From the NCBI RefSeq assembly GCF_023715205.1, contig NZ_JAMBNR010000011.1, forward strand, positions 62,001 through 126,000: 64,000 nt of DNA, in the 5' to 3' direction. Origin of the DNA: Mesobacillus maritimus. Its GTDB lineage: Bacteria; Bacillota; Bacilli; Bacillales; Cytobacillaceae. A model generated the notes under the pieces. The model was not told where the DNA came from and did no database searches. It saw nothing but the letters and a program-made list of their open reading frames with translations. The position numbers and the translations under genes were made by a program. Below are positions 9,627 through 17,275 of this stretch, piece by piece (position 1 is the stretch's first letter; the number at the start of each line of letters is the position of its first letter).

Positions 9627-10493
9627 TTAATAATCAAAGGATTCAAACAGAAACGATTGTCCGCCTCGGTAAAATCTCGGGTCATAAACCCCGATTTGTT
9701 TATCATCATCTATAATCACGACAAATGGTGACCACTGGTAGAGAGTCCTGGCGGCTGGATTTTCATTAAATAGTAAGTCTAAGTCTGCATCCTCTTTCGA
9801 TTCTAATATATGCAAGGTTTGTTTCGGTTGGAAAATCCCATCTTGAAAGAGGGTGACTTTCTCATCTTGCTTCGTAATCACTTGAAAGGTAGTCGGGATA
9901 AAACCGGCTGATAAAGCAACTTGGTCATAATCATTACTGTACTTTTGGTAAAAATAGTAGCCTTGCACGCTTTGAAGAGCAACGTGCACCACAATGAGAA
10001 TCCAGGCTGCTCGGAAATAAACGGGTCGGTTCACAACAGGCTTCTTTCGCGATAAAAAATAAGCGCCACCCATAATCACCCAGAAAACAAAATCAACAAT
10101 CGAGATCGTTCCAAATGTAATGCGCATATCCGAAAAGGGCTCCAGATAGCCTGTGCCCCACGCATTAAAAAGGTCGCTCGTCCCATGTATGATCACTGCT
10201 ACCCATCCAAGAAAAAACAATCGCCGATCTTTGACTTTAAAGAAAACGATGCAAAGAACATAGAATAGCAACGCCCATAGGGGAGTCAGAAAAATCGAGT
10301 GGGTAATTCCGCGATGCCACATTTGATACAGTCCTTCAGTATCCCAAGCTTGCGAAATCACATCAATATCCGGAATTTGGCTGGCTCCTACGGCTGTGAA
10401 TAAATAAGCCATTTTTGTTCTGCGATCCATCTTTTCTTTAGGAACGGTGCCATATAAAGAAAGTCCAAAAAGGGTATGGGTAATCGTATCCAC
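9627..10493 (-). CDS. yfhP: YfhP/YdjM-family membrane-bound metal-dependent hydrolase-like protein
   Basis: 288 residues with the YdjM superfamily signature: N-terminal MDTITHTLFGLSLYG, then PDIDVI, WHRGITHS and HGTSDLFNAWG, the His/Asp residues of the predicted metal site, interleaved with four to five transmembrane helices. The C-terminal 100 residues are soluble and probably extracytoplasmic. B. subtilis YfhP belongs to this family; its substrate is unknown. ATG 10493 follows GGGGAGGACACAGCTGTG. A TATAAT box lies just upstream. It is convergent with the mscS-like gene. Confidence 0.85.
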   Translation of the reverse strand: MDTITHTLFGLSLYGTVPKEKMDRRTKMAYLFTAVGASQIPDIDVISQAWDTEGLYQMWHRGITHSIFLTPLWALLFYVLCIVFFKVKDRRLFFLGWVAVIIHGTSDLFNAWGTGYLEPFSDMRITFGTISIVDFVFWVIMGGAYFLSRKKPVVNRPVYFRAAWILIVVHVALQSVQGYYFYQKYSNDYDQVALSAGFIPTTFQVITKQDEKVTLFQDGIFQPKQTLHILESKEDADLDLLFNENPAARTLYQWSPFVVIIDDDKQIGVYDPRFYRGGQSFLFESFDY

Positions 10494-10527
10494 AGCTGTG
10501 TCCTCCCCTACATAATTTGTGTTCCTT

Positions 10528-10557
10528 ATTATAGCAGAGGAGTCATTCAGAGCCCAA
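10528..10557 (-). promoter_or_regulatory. Likely promoter of yfhP
   Basis: A perfect TATAAT (complement of 10528-10533) lies 18 bases downstream of a weak TTGGGC box (complement of 10552-10557) and about 35 bases before the yfhP start. It is identified by consensus only. Confidence 0.4.
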
Positions 10558-10595
10558 GTGAAAGGGTGGGCACCGTTTCTAAAATTTTCGTAAAG

Positions 10596-10633
10596 GAAAA
10601 AAACAGGCAGACACCATTGTACCGGTGCCTGCC
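10596..10633 (-). terminator. Terminator of the selenium operon
   Basis: GGCAGGCACC and GGTGTCTGCC form a 10-bp stem with one mismatch, followed in the minus direction by TGTTTTTTT. It lies 11 bases after the TusA-like stop codon, so transcription continues through the internal TGA to the full-length end of that gene. Confidence 0.85.
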
Positions 10634-10643
10634 TTATTCAACT

Positions 10644-10889
10644 CTATTTAACTACCTTTATATAAAAGTAGATATCTTGACCGTCCTTTTCGGGTTCAGT
10701 GACCAGTTGATAACCATGCTTGACTGCCTCCTCTGGAACACTTTTGAAGGATTGCGGGCAATCAGCGATGACTTGTAACACTTCACCGGCTCTCATTGTT
10801 TTTAGCGCATCCAGCGCATAAATGACGGGATAAGGTCAAGGCTCACCGCGAATATCTAATGTAAAATCAATCTCAAGCTCTTCCAACAT
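10644..10889 (-). CDS. TusA/SirA-like protein with in-frame TGA at the catalytic Cys: predicted selenoprotein
   Basis: An 81-residue member of the TusA sulfur-carrier family. It reads LDIRGEP-(TGA)-PYPVIYALDAL and then GEVLQVIADCPQS, continuing to TAG at 10646-10644. The TGA (10838-10836) stands exactly at the catalytic Cys of the family CPxP motif, giving UPYP. Conservation continues on both sides, and a bSECIS-like hairpin starts 14 bases after the TGA. ATG 10889 has GGAGG 7 bases upstream, inside the 3' end of yedE; ATG 10892 overlaps the yedE stop as TAATG. Conventional gene callers would miss or break this gene. The likely role is handling persulfide or selenium delivered by YedE and DsrE. 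A nonsense mutation is the alternative. The Sec machinery (selA, selB, selC, selD) is not in the window. Confidence 0.8.
10801..10822 (-). promoter_or_regulatory. Candidate bacterial SECIS element
   Basis: Starting 14 nt after the TGA, the mRNA can fold as UUUA, a bulged U, GCGC, loop UGGAU, GCGC, UAAA: a 4-bp lower stem, a single bulged U, a 4-bp upper stem and a small loop with GG. This matches the architecture of the E. coli fdhF SECIS (bulged U below a short stem with GGU in the loop). The loop lies 23-27 nt after the TGA, within the usual bSECIS range. It was folded by eye. Confidence 0.65.
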
Positions 10890-10891
10890 CA

Positions 10892-12115
10892 TTAAACCTC
10901 CTTAGTCGCAAGCTTTTGCGTTTCTTGTTTTGTAATGCCACTGCCATAACGGAACCGTTTTTCCCACCAACTTGAGAAAAGGAACCAAAGTGCTAGCATA
11001 CCTAACGTTCCGAGAAGGGCTCCAGTAGGTCCCCATTCCTCGATTAAATTCACTGCCGCCCAATCTTTTGCCAGTGCGTTAAAGATTCCAAGATGATCCC
11101 AGCCATAAGCGAGAAGAGTGGCACCAATGATATTGCCTACTCCGACTACCCAGAAAAGGATTTGACCTTCCATGGCACGATACATCATTCCGGTTTCACA
11201 TCCTCCGGCGAGAACAATGCCAAATCCAAATAACAATCCGCCAATGACGGTACTTGGAGCCGCGATTTTAATAATCTGGGCAGAGCCAGTTTGAATAAGG
11301 ATAAAGGTAAGGACAACGCTGACCATCATCCCAACTGCGATGGCTTTTGACATCACGGCACGTCCACTAATCCACATATCGCGGAAAGCGGAGGTAAAGC
11401 AAATCTGTCCACGTTCAATCAGAATCCCAAATAGAGCGCCTGCAATCGCTCCAATTGCTAGAAGATTGCTACCTGTAACGAAAAAGTAAATAATGACTCC
11501 CACGTAAACACAAGATACAAGCAATCCAAGAATCGGCTGGAGATTCGATTTTTTTTGCTTCCGTTTTAAAGTGACTTTCCCTGCGCCCTTTTTTAGGTTC
11601 GGTTTGCCTAGCCACCATTTCGTGCTGACAACTTTAACCCCAAAGTAAGTACCAACCGCAGTCGCCACCATAAAAATCCAGGCGTGAAAGGAAAACTGCG
11701 GAACCCCGGTGAAAAAAGCAGCTAGATTACAACCAAGGGCCAGTCGGGCACCGAATCCCGCAATAACTCCTCCGATTAATCCCTGCACAAGGCGACGTTT
11801 TTGATTAGGAACACGAATTTTAAAGCTGTTGCTAAGTAAGATCATAATGAGTGCCCCAACCAGCATTCCGATGACAATCCACCCATCTGTCCGACCGATG
11901 GGCGATCCCTCGATCCCGACTAGGTCGAAGTAAGCCCATTCCGAAACATTCACACCAAACCATTGTAAAAAGTGACCACCGAATCTGGTGAACTCACCAG
12001 TTACAGCCCAAACAGTTCCCGTTAAGCCGAAGTATAGAGCACTGATCAGTCCTGCTAGACTAATAGCCACATAGGGATTCCAATATTCTTTAAAGATTTT
12101 CTGATACCAGTTCAT
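10892..12115 (-). CDS. yedE: YeeE/YedE-family transporter (putative selenium/thiosulfate permease)
   Basis: A 407-residue polytopic membrane protein with about ten transmembrane helices. It carries the family's paired cysteine motifs: GARLALGCN near residue 126, ERGQICFTSAFRD near 244 and AGGCETG near 305. YeeE proteins import thiosulfate; the YedE branch neighbouring yedF is linked to selenium metabolism, and its operon here with a DsrE protein and a Sec-encoding TusA gene favours selenium. ATG 12115 follows AAGGAGATGAG. Its stop overlaps the first ATG of the downstream TusA-like gene by one base, indicating translational coupling. Confidence 0.9.
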   Translation of the reverse strand: MNWYQKIFKEYWNPYVAISLAGLISALYFGLTGTVWAVTGEFTRFGGHFLQWFGVNVSEWAYFDLVGIEGSPIGRTDGWIVIGMLVGALIMILLSNSFKIRVPNQKRRLVQGLIGGVIAGFGARLALGCNLAAFFTGVPQFSFHAWIFMVATAVGTYFGVKVVSTKWWLGKPNLKKGAGKVTLKRKQKKSNLQPILGLLVSCVYVGVIIYFFVTGSNLLAIGAIAGALFGILIERGQICFTSAFRDMWISGRAVMSKAIAVGMMVSVVLTFILIQTGSAQIIKIAAPSTVIGGLLFGFGIVLAGGCETGMMYRAMEGQILFWVVGVGNIIGATLLAYGWDHLGIFNALAKDWAAVNLIEEWGPTGALLGTLGMLALWFLFSSWWEKRFRYGSGITKQETQKLATKEV

Positions 12116-12177
12116 GCTTAAGTCTCATCTCCTTCATTAGTAAAAAGTGCGAACACCCTAAACCCATTCCGAAAAAC

Positions 12178-12516
12178 TTAAGATAAAGTTAGGACTTCAT
12201 AAGTTGAAGCTAATTCAATGAATTGGGCCATTCCGCTAATTTTCCCAGCCACAAGCTGATTTTCAACCTCGTAGTAATCCACACATGTTTTACAAGCAAG
12301 AAGCTCTACACCCTTTGCTTCAAGCTCTTTTAATTGCAGAGAAACGAGGGAGCGTTCGGTTAGAGTGAAAACTCCAGAATTCATGCAAAAAACGGCCACA
12401 GGGAGTTCTTCCTTCTGCTTTAGAATGGTAAAGAAGGTTTCCAATACCCCTTCACCTAAATCTTTATCCCCTTTCCCAAGTTGATCGGATGCTAGTAATA
12501 TGACTTTGTTTTTCAA
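12178..12516 (-). CDS. DsrE/YedF C-terminal-like sulfurtransferase protein
   Basis: About 112 residues of DsrE fold (KVILLASDQLGKGDKDLGE, then VFCMNSGVFTL). It has the conserved cysteine loop LLACKTCVDYY seen in the C-terminal half of the selenium-metabolism protein YedF. YedF is normally a TusA domain fused to this domain; here the two halves are separate genes flanking yedE. TTG 12516 is chosen because GAGGTGA lies 5 bases upstream. A GTG at 12525 or a longer frame to 12606 lacks a ribosome site. First gene of the operon. Confidence 0.8.
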   Translation of the reverse strand: MKNKVILLASDQLGKGDKDLGEGVLETFFTILKQKEELPVAVFCMNSGVFTLTERSLVSLQLKELEAKGVELLACKTCVDYYEVENQLVAGKISGMAQFIELASTYEVLTLS

Positions 12517-12765
12517 GTTTTTCACCTCACTAAATTTTTTAGATGCTGATGTATGTACGCCAATTTTCCTTAGAAAGCTACAGTTGGATGAGCTAGGATC
12601 AAGCAAGATTCAAGTCCAGCCTCGATTTGATCAGGACAAAATAGGAAAAACAACTGCACCATACTGATTATATAAGTTGATAAGCCTAAATATAAATTCA
12701 TTAAATCTATATCATCTAAGGGAAACAATCGATTTTATCGATAACTAAACAAGGAGGTTTCCTAG

Positions 12766-12852
12766 ATGTGAGGTAAGTTTAGTTGGCTAACCGTTATGAG
12801 CTGTTCAGGAGTAGGCATAAATGGGGAAGCTACTGATGAGCATGAAAACTAG
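12766..12852 (+). other. Strong ribosome site followed by ATG-TGA and a 27-codon open frame
   Basis: AAGGAGG at 12751-12757 is ideally spaced (8 bases) from ATG 12766, but the second codon is TGA. The same frame then stays open for 27 codons (through TVMSCSGVGINGEATDEHEN) to TAG. A small hairpin with a possible bulged U and a UUGG loop begins right after the TGA. It could be a start-stop regulatory site, a gene relic, or a very short Sec-containing peptide; I cannot decide. The rest of the 12607-13011 gap holds only AT-rich sequence and an ATCGAT-TTT-ATCGAT repeat near 12728. Confidence 0.25.
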
Positions 12853-13011
12853 TTCATTTAAGGAAGGGAAATCAGAAGCAAAACCAGGTTCAGTTTTTTA
12901 TCAAAAAAGCGTCTTAAAAAAAGATAAAGAATATACTAATCAAATGAAATTATTATCATACTAATAATATCGTTTTTATAAATTTCAACTAAAGGTGTTT
13001 AAATATTCAAA

Positions 13012-13025
13012 TGTAAACGTTTTTA
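13012..13025 (+). promoter_or_regulatory. CcpA cre-like site
   Basis: TGTAAACGTTTTTA matches 13 of 14 positions of the cre consensus TGWAARCGYTWWCW. It lies 22 bases upstream of a good -35 box, a position compatible with CcpA control of the following transporter/hydrolase operon. Confidence 0.45.
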
Positions 13026-13047
13026 CAGAAAAATATGAAAGTTTGAA

Positions 13048-13076
13048 TTGACTGAATACTGTAATTCTATTATTAT
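13048..13076 (+). promoter_or_regulatory. Likely sigma-A promoter of the transporter/M20 operon
   Basis: TTGACT and TATTAT are separated by 17 bases, and the gene starts 60 bases further on. Confidence 0.5.
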
Positions 13077-13136
13077 TCTAATATATCTAACAAATTAAAC
13101 TGATATACAATTTAAAAGAGAAGTAGGGTGATCCTT

Positions 13137-14333
13137 ATGTCACAGATGTTAGCTTTAGTTATTTTAACCCTTATATTATTTATCGGGGATTTGGTTGCAG
13201 TTCGAACAAAAGCCTGGGTGCCTTCCATTTTCGTTTGTGCTGTGTTGTTTTTATTAGGTTACTGGACCTTCTTCCCGCAAGATATCGTGGCGTTAGCAGG
13301 TGTTCCACCAGTTGTAGCGACGATGATGATGTACTTATTAATCACGAATATGGGAACGTTGCTTTCCGTTAAAGAATTGAAAAATCAATGGAAGACGATT
13401 GTGATTGCTCTTTCTGGGATTTTAGGGATTATCGTGATTTTGCTTACAGTTGGAACGCTTCTATTTGGTTTCGAGACAATGATTGTAGCGGTTCCGCCAT
13501 TAGTTGGTGGTGTTGTTTCCTCATTAATTATGTCAGAAGCAGCAAATGCAGCTGGATTCACCACTTTATCGGTATTGGCGATTGTCATCTATGTGATGCA
13601 AGGATTTGCCGGATACCCTATTACATCGATTGTTCTAAAAAAAGAAGGAAAACGCTTGTTGAAGCTGTATCGTAACGGACAGCTTGAAAAGATAGAAGAT
13701 GATCAGAAGGCCAAAGAAGAGGTGGCAGCTACAGTAGAAGCAGGTTCCACTCGATGGAAAATGCCTGAAAAATACAATACAGAGTTCTACAAGTTTTTCA
13801 AACTTGCTCTAGTAGCTTACCTTGCTTACCTTGTGTCAACAGTATTAACACCTATTGTCAATATCAGTCCATTCATCCTTTGCTTATTGTTTGGGGTCCT
13901 TGCTTCTAGTGTTGGTTTCTTAGAAAGACAAATCTTGCAAAAAGCTAATGGTTTTGGATTTGCCCTTTTAGCTTTAATGCTGTTTATCTTTGACGGTTTG
14001 AACAAAGCTACACCGAGTATGATGGTAGAAATTTTATATCCACTTTTCGGCACAATCATAATCGGTATCATTGGCATGTACATCTTCTCATTCATCGCCG
14101 GGAAAATATTAAAGGTGAGCAAGGATATGGCGTTTGCAGTTTCATTAACCGCATTATATGGTTTCCCAGCAGACTATATCATCACCAACGAGGTTATCAA
14201 GTCATTGACAGAAGATGAGAAAGAAAGGGACGTTTTAACAAGCCATATGTTACCACCAATGCTTGTTGGAGGATTTATAACCGTAACAATTGTATCCGTT
14301 GTATTAGCTGGAATATTCGTTAGCTTCTTATAG
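13137..14333 (+). CDS. Polytopic membrane transporter of unknown substrate
   Basis: About 398 residues with some ten to eleven predicted transmembrane helices in two blocks separated by a charged cytoplasmic loop (residues about 170-215, rich in Lys/Glu). The layout and segments such as PPLVGGVVSSLIMSEAAN and LTALYGFPADYIITNEV resemble Na+-dependent carboxylate or glutamate symporters, but I do not recognise the family with certainty. The two following M20 hydrolases suggest an N-acyl or N-carbamoyl amino acid, or a similar amide, as substrate. ATG 13137 follows GTAGGGTG; the GTG at 13128 overlaps that site. Confidence 0.75.
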   Translation: MSQMLALVILTLILFIGDLVAVRTKAWVPSIFVCAVLFLLGYWTFFPQDIVALAGVPPVVATMMMYLLITNMGTLLSVKELKNQWKTIVIALSGILGIIVILLTVGTLLFGFETMIVAVPPLVGGVVSSLIMSEAANAAGFTTLSVLAIVIYVMQGFAGYPITSIVLKKEGKRLLKLYRNGQLEKIEDDQKAKEEVAATVEAGSTRWKMPEKYNTEFYKFFKLALVAYLAYLVSTVLTPIVNISPFILCLLFGVLASSVGFLERQILQKANGFGFALLALMLFIFDGLNKATPSMMVEILYPLFGTIIIGIIGMYIFSFIAGKILKVSKDMAFAVSLTALYGFPADYIITNEVIKSLTEDEKERDVLTSHMLPPMLVGGFITVTIVSVVLAGIFVSFL

Positions 14334-14454
14334 ACAGGAGCGAATCAGCAGCCTAATTAAGTTTTTATAGGCTGAAGCCAAATGGAAATCTGATCGGCGT
14401 AAAAAGTCCGAGTGGCTAAGGCACAAGGAACCCTTTCATTTCACAAATCGGATG

Positions 14455-14484
14455 TATGCGAGGGGTTGGTTGATCCCTCGCATA
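14455..14484 (+). promoter_or_regulatory. Strong intercistronic hairpin
   Basis: TATGCGAGGG and CCCTCGCATA form a perfect 10-bp stem around a 10-base loop, 72 bases before the next start and 120 bases after the transporter stop. The following AGCTTTTATA is a weak U-tract, so it could be a partial terminator, an attenuator or an mRNA-stabilising structure. No known riboswitch was recognised in 14334-14556. Confidence 0.55.
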
Positions 14485-14556
14485 AGCTTTTATACGAAGA
14501 TTTCAGAGGTGAGAGGTACCTACCAGCTAAGGCGGGTAAAAACTGGAGGGAATATC

Positions 14557-15792
14557 ATGAAGAAATTAACAGAACGGATTGAGCATCATATTGAAGAATT
14601 GAGTAAATACACGGCGACACCTGGAAATGGAACAACTCGGCTTTCATACAGTCATGAGGATTTACAGGCGCGTAATTACATCAAGCAACAAATGCAGGCA
14701 TCCGGTCTGACCGTTCGCGAAGATGGCTTGGGAAACATATTCGGAAAGTTGGATGGCACGATAGAAGGTGCGCCTAGTGTCATGATTGGTTCTCATTTTG
14801 ACTCGGTTCCCAATGGTGGTGCATATGATGGACCTGCTGGAGTGGTTGCTGCCTTCGAAGTTGCAGAACTTTTCCATCAAAACAACCTGAAACCCAAGTA
14901 TCCACTTGAAGTGGTGGCACTAGTTGAGGAAGAAGGGGCCAGATTTGGCGGCGGGCTCATGGGGTCAAGGGGAATGACAGGTTTGCTTAGTGAAGAGGAG
15001 TTTAAGAGTTTAACAGACAAAGATGGAATCTCAACGGTCGAAGCGATGCAAAAAATTGGCTTAGATTCATCGCTACCGAAAGAAAGAGACTCCAAAACCA
15101 TGAAAGCTTTTCTTGAATTGCATATCGAGCAAGGTCCGATTTTAGAAGAAAAAAACATTTCAATCGGCGTCGTGGAAGCAATTGTTGGGTTAACTCAATT
15201 TGAAGTAACGGTTACAGGAAAAGCAGGACATGCGGGCACAACCCCAATGGACCGGCGTACAGATGCATTAGTCGCTGCGGCGAAAATCATTAGTCAATTG
15301 CCAGAACTTGTAATCCAAGAAGGCAACGGAACAGTGATCACAACAGGTCGCTTAAATGTGTTTCCAAATGGGGCAAATGTGATCCCAGATAAAGTCGTGT
15401 TTACCGTGGATATCCGCTCTGGAAAAGAAGCAAATGTTCAGAACATAATTAAAAACATGCACGAATTATTTGGTACCCATAATCAAAATGGGATAGAAGT
15501 TGTAGCTGAGCAGCGATTATACATGCAACCAAAAGAGTTAAATCAAGGCATTCGCTCGCTTTTAAAAGAAAGTAGCACGGAGCTTGATATCCCGTACTGT
15601 TCGATCGATAGTGGGGCTGGACATGATGCGATGGTCTTTTCTGATTTTACAGATGTGGGGATGTTGTTTATTCCAAGCAAAGCAGGTCTAAGCCATTGTC
15701 CGGAAGAATGGTCGGATGCAGAGCATATTGCCCAAGCGGTTGAAATTTTCTACGAAACAGCAAAGAAGTTAACGGAGGTTGAATCAGAATGA
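14557..15792 (+). CDS. M20-family Zn-dependent hydrolase (N-carbamoyl-L-amino acid hydrolase / allantoate amidohydrolase type)
   Basis: A 411-residue cytoplasmic metallohydrolase of the hydantoinase/carbamoylase branch. Metal ligands and catalytic residues are visible in GSHFDSVPNGGAYDG, the EEEGARFGGGLMGSRG stretch and ELHIEQGP. The dimerisation lid contains GKAGHAGTTPMDRR and the last ligand is in GLSHCPEEWS. It would release amino acids from N-carbamoyl or ureido substrates. ATG 14557 follows GGAGGG at 7 bases; a longer frame to 14452 runs through the upstream hairpin and has no ribosome site. The stop overlaps the next ATG (ATGA). Confidence 0.88.
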   Translation: MKKLTERIEHHIEELSKYTATPGNGTTRLSYSHEDLQARNYIKQQMQASGLTVREDGLGNIFGKLDGTIEGAPSVMIGSHFDSVPNGGAYDGPAGVVAAFEVAELFHQNNLKPKYPLEVVALVEEEGARFGGGLMGSRGMTGLLSEEEFKSLTDKDGISTVEAMQKIGLDSSLPKERDSKTMKAFLELHIEQGPILEEKNISIGVVEAIVGLTQFEVTVTGKAGHAGTTPMDRRTDALVAAAKIISQLPELVIQEGNGTVITTGRLNVFPNGANVIPDKVVFTVDIRSGKEANVQNIIKNMHELFGTHNQNGIEVVAEQRLYMQPKELNQGIRSLLKESSTELDIPYCSIDSGAGHDAMVFSDFTDVGMLFIPSKAGLSHCPEEWSDAEHIAQAVEIFYETAKKLTEVESE

Positions 15793-16964
15793 TCCATCAA
15801 AAAGTAAAAGAAGCCATAAATCATTATAGTGAAGAACTAACCGCTTTACGAAGAAAATTACACAGTGAACCTGAGCTTTCTTGGCAGGAAGAAAACACAA
15901 CAAAGTTTGTCTGTGCGTATCTTGAGAATCTGGGGATAACTTATCATCGGACAGAACCAACCGGAGTGATTGCTGAAATTAAGGGAGGGAAGCCAGGGAA
16001 AACGGTGGCGCTTCGTGGAGACATGGATGCCTTATCTGTTCAGCAGCTTAATAAAGACTTGTCTTATGCTTCAAAAGAGGATGGGAAAATGCATGCTTGT
16101 GGCCATGACGCACATACTGCCATGTTGTTGATTGCCGCAAAGGCCTTGAACGAGGTGAAAGACGAGTTACCTGGGAATGTTCGATTGATTTTTCAACCGG
16201 CTGAAGAAGTGGCAGAAGGAGCAAAAGCGCTTGTTGAGCAAGGGGCAGTGGAAGGAGTCGACAATGTGTTTGGCATTCACATTTGGTCGCAAATGCCTAC
16301 CCATAAGGTAAGCTGTAGCCCTGGACCTTCCTTCGCTTCAGCGGATCTGTTTACCGTAACTTTTACAGGAAGAGGTGGTCACGGGGCGATGCCACAAGAT
16401 TGCATTGACGCAGCGATTGTTGCTTCGGCATTCGTCATGAACGTCCAACCGGTCATTTCAAGAACGATTGATCCGCAGCAACCAGCCGTCTTAACGGTAG
16501 GAAAAATGACGGTTGGCACTCGTTTCAATGTGATTGCGGAAAATGCAGTCATCGAAGGCACCGTCCGTTGCTTTGATCCAAGTACGCGAGACCATATTGA
16601 AAAACAGCTAACGCATTATGCGGAGCAAGTAGCTGGAATCTATGGGGCAAAAGCAAAAGTTGAATACACTCGTGGGACACAGGCCGTAATCAATGATGAA
16701 TACAGCGCGAACCTTGTTCAAAAGGTCGCTGCTGAAGCCTTCGGAGAAGAGGTCGTCTATGATGAAAAACCAACAATGGGTGGCGAAGACTTTAGCTTCT
16801 ATCTTGACGAAGTCCCTGGAAGCTTTGCGCTTGTTGGCTGCGGGAACCCAGAAAAAGATACAGAATGGGCACATCACCATGGCCGCTTTAATATTGACGA
16901 GGATGCCCTCGCCACAGGAGCAGAGTTGTATGCCCAGTACGCTTGGGCGTATTTAAATGAATAA
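15789..16964 (+). CDS. M20-family amidohydrolase (aminoacylase/hippurate hydrolase type)
   Basis: 391 residues of the peptidase M20D family, which cleaves N-acyl amino acids. Diagnostic segments are the N-terminal LRRKLHSEPELSWQEENT, metal ligands in ALRGDMDALSV and MHACGHDAHTAML, the catalytic QPAEEVAEGAKAL, the GRGGHGAMPQDCIDA dimer loop, and the late ligand in GGEDFSFYLDEVPG. It is translationally coupled to the preceding carbamoylase-type hydrolase (4-base overlap). The three-gene unit looks like uptake and hydrolysis of an amide-linked amino acid. Confidence 0.9.
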   Translation: MIHQKVKEAINHYSEELTALRRKLHSEPELSWQEENTTKFVCAYLENLGITYHRTEPTGVIAEIKGGKPGKTVALRGDMDALSVQQLNKDLSYASKEDGKMHACGHDAHTAMLLIAAKALNEVKDELPGNVRLIFQPAEEVAEGAKALVEQGAVEGVDNVFGIHIWSQMPTHKVSCSPGPSFASADLFTVTFTGRGGHGAMPQDCIDAAIVASAFVMNVQPVISRTIDPQQPAVLTVGKMTVGTRFNVIAENAVIEGTVRCFDPSTRDHIEKQLTHYAEQVAGIYGAKAKVEYTRGTQAVINDEYSANLVQKVAAEAFGEEVVYDEKPTMGGEDFSFYLDEVPGSFALVGCGNPEKDTEWAHHHGRFNIDEDALATGAELYAQYAWAYLNE

Positions 16965-16989
16965 TTTCTGTGAATGATCGTGATAAATT

Positions 16990-17046
16990 AACCTTCGTTT
17001 CCTCTTCTACAGCTATTTAGAGAGGAAAGCGAAGGTTTTTTTTATA
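16990..17046 (+). terminator. Terminator of the M20 operon
   Basis: AACCTTCG and TTCCTCT pair with AGAGGAA and CGAAGGTT in a long stem followed by eight Ts. Confidence 0.9.
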
Positions 17047-17080
17047 GGTTTTTTGCAAAGAATGTTGCTTATAAAGATCG

Positions 17081-17125
17081 ATGGTAAAGGCAGAAACCCT
17101 GACAGCGGAATGGTTAAAGGATGAG
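17081..17125 (+). pseudogene. 45-bp relic of a UvrA-like C-terminus
   Basis: Translates as MVKAETLTAEWLKDE, nearly identical to MVKSETLTAKWLKD at the C-terminus of the UvrA-like gene (about 6090-6130). DNA identity is moderate, which suggests a relic of a second, diverged copy rather than a recent duplication. Nothing upstream of it is recognisable. An imperfect hairpin (CCAGATTACAAC...) follows at 17126-17159. Confidence 0.5.
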
Positions 17126-17214
17126 CCAGATTACAACCTTTCAGTTGTAATCAATCTGGAGTGATCATTTTTAATTTCCTCACTCATCGGAGGAAGGTTG
17201 CTGGCTAATGACAG

Positions 17215-17266
17215 GATAAAAAGAGAAAAGAAAGTGGAATCCCAGATAATCAGGAATTCCACTTTC
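17215..17266 (-). terminator. Terminator of the 222-residue hypothetical gene
   Basis: GAAAGTGGAAT and ATTCCACTTTC form a perfect 11-bp stem (17230-17266). In the minus direction it is followed by TTTTCTCTTTTTAT. It begins 10 bases after the gene's stop. Confidence 0.8.
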
Positions 17267-17275
17267 TGTTGATTG

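Noticed and set aside
10476-10778. 100-residue plus-strand frame opposite the selenoprotein gene
   Set aside because: No ribosome site, odd composition, and it lies antisense to a clearly conserved TusA frame.
12178-12606. Longer 142-residue version of the DsrE-like protein
   Set aside because: The extra N-terminal 30 residues have no ribosome site and do not match the family, whereas TTG 12516 has GAGGTGA upstream.
14334-14556. Riboswitch between the transporter and the first M20 gene
   Set aside because: No conserved core of known classes was found; only a simple perfect hairpin.
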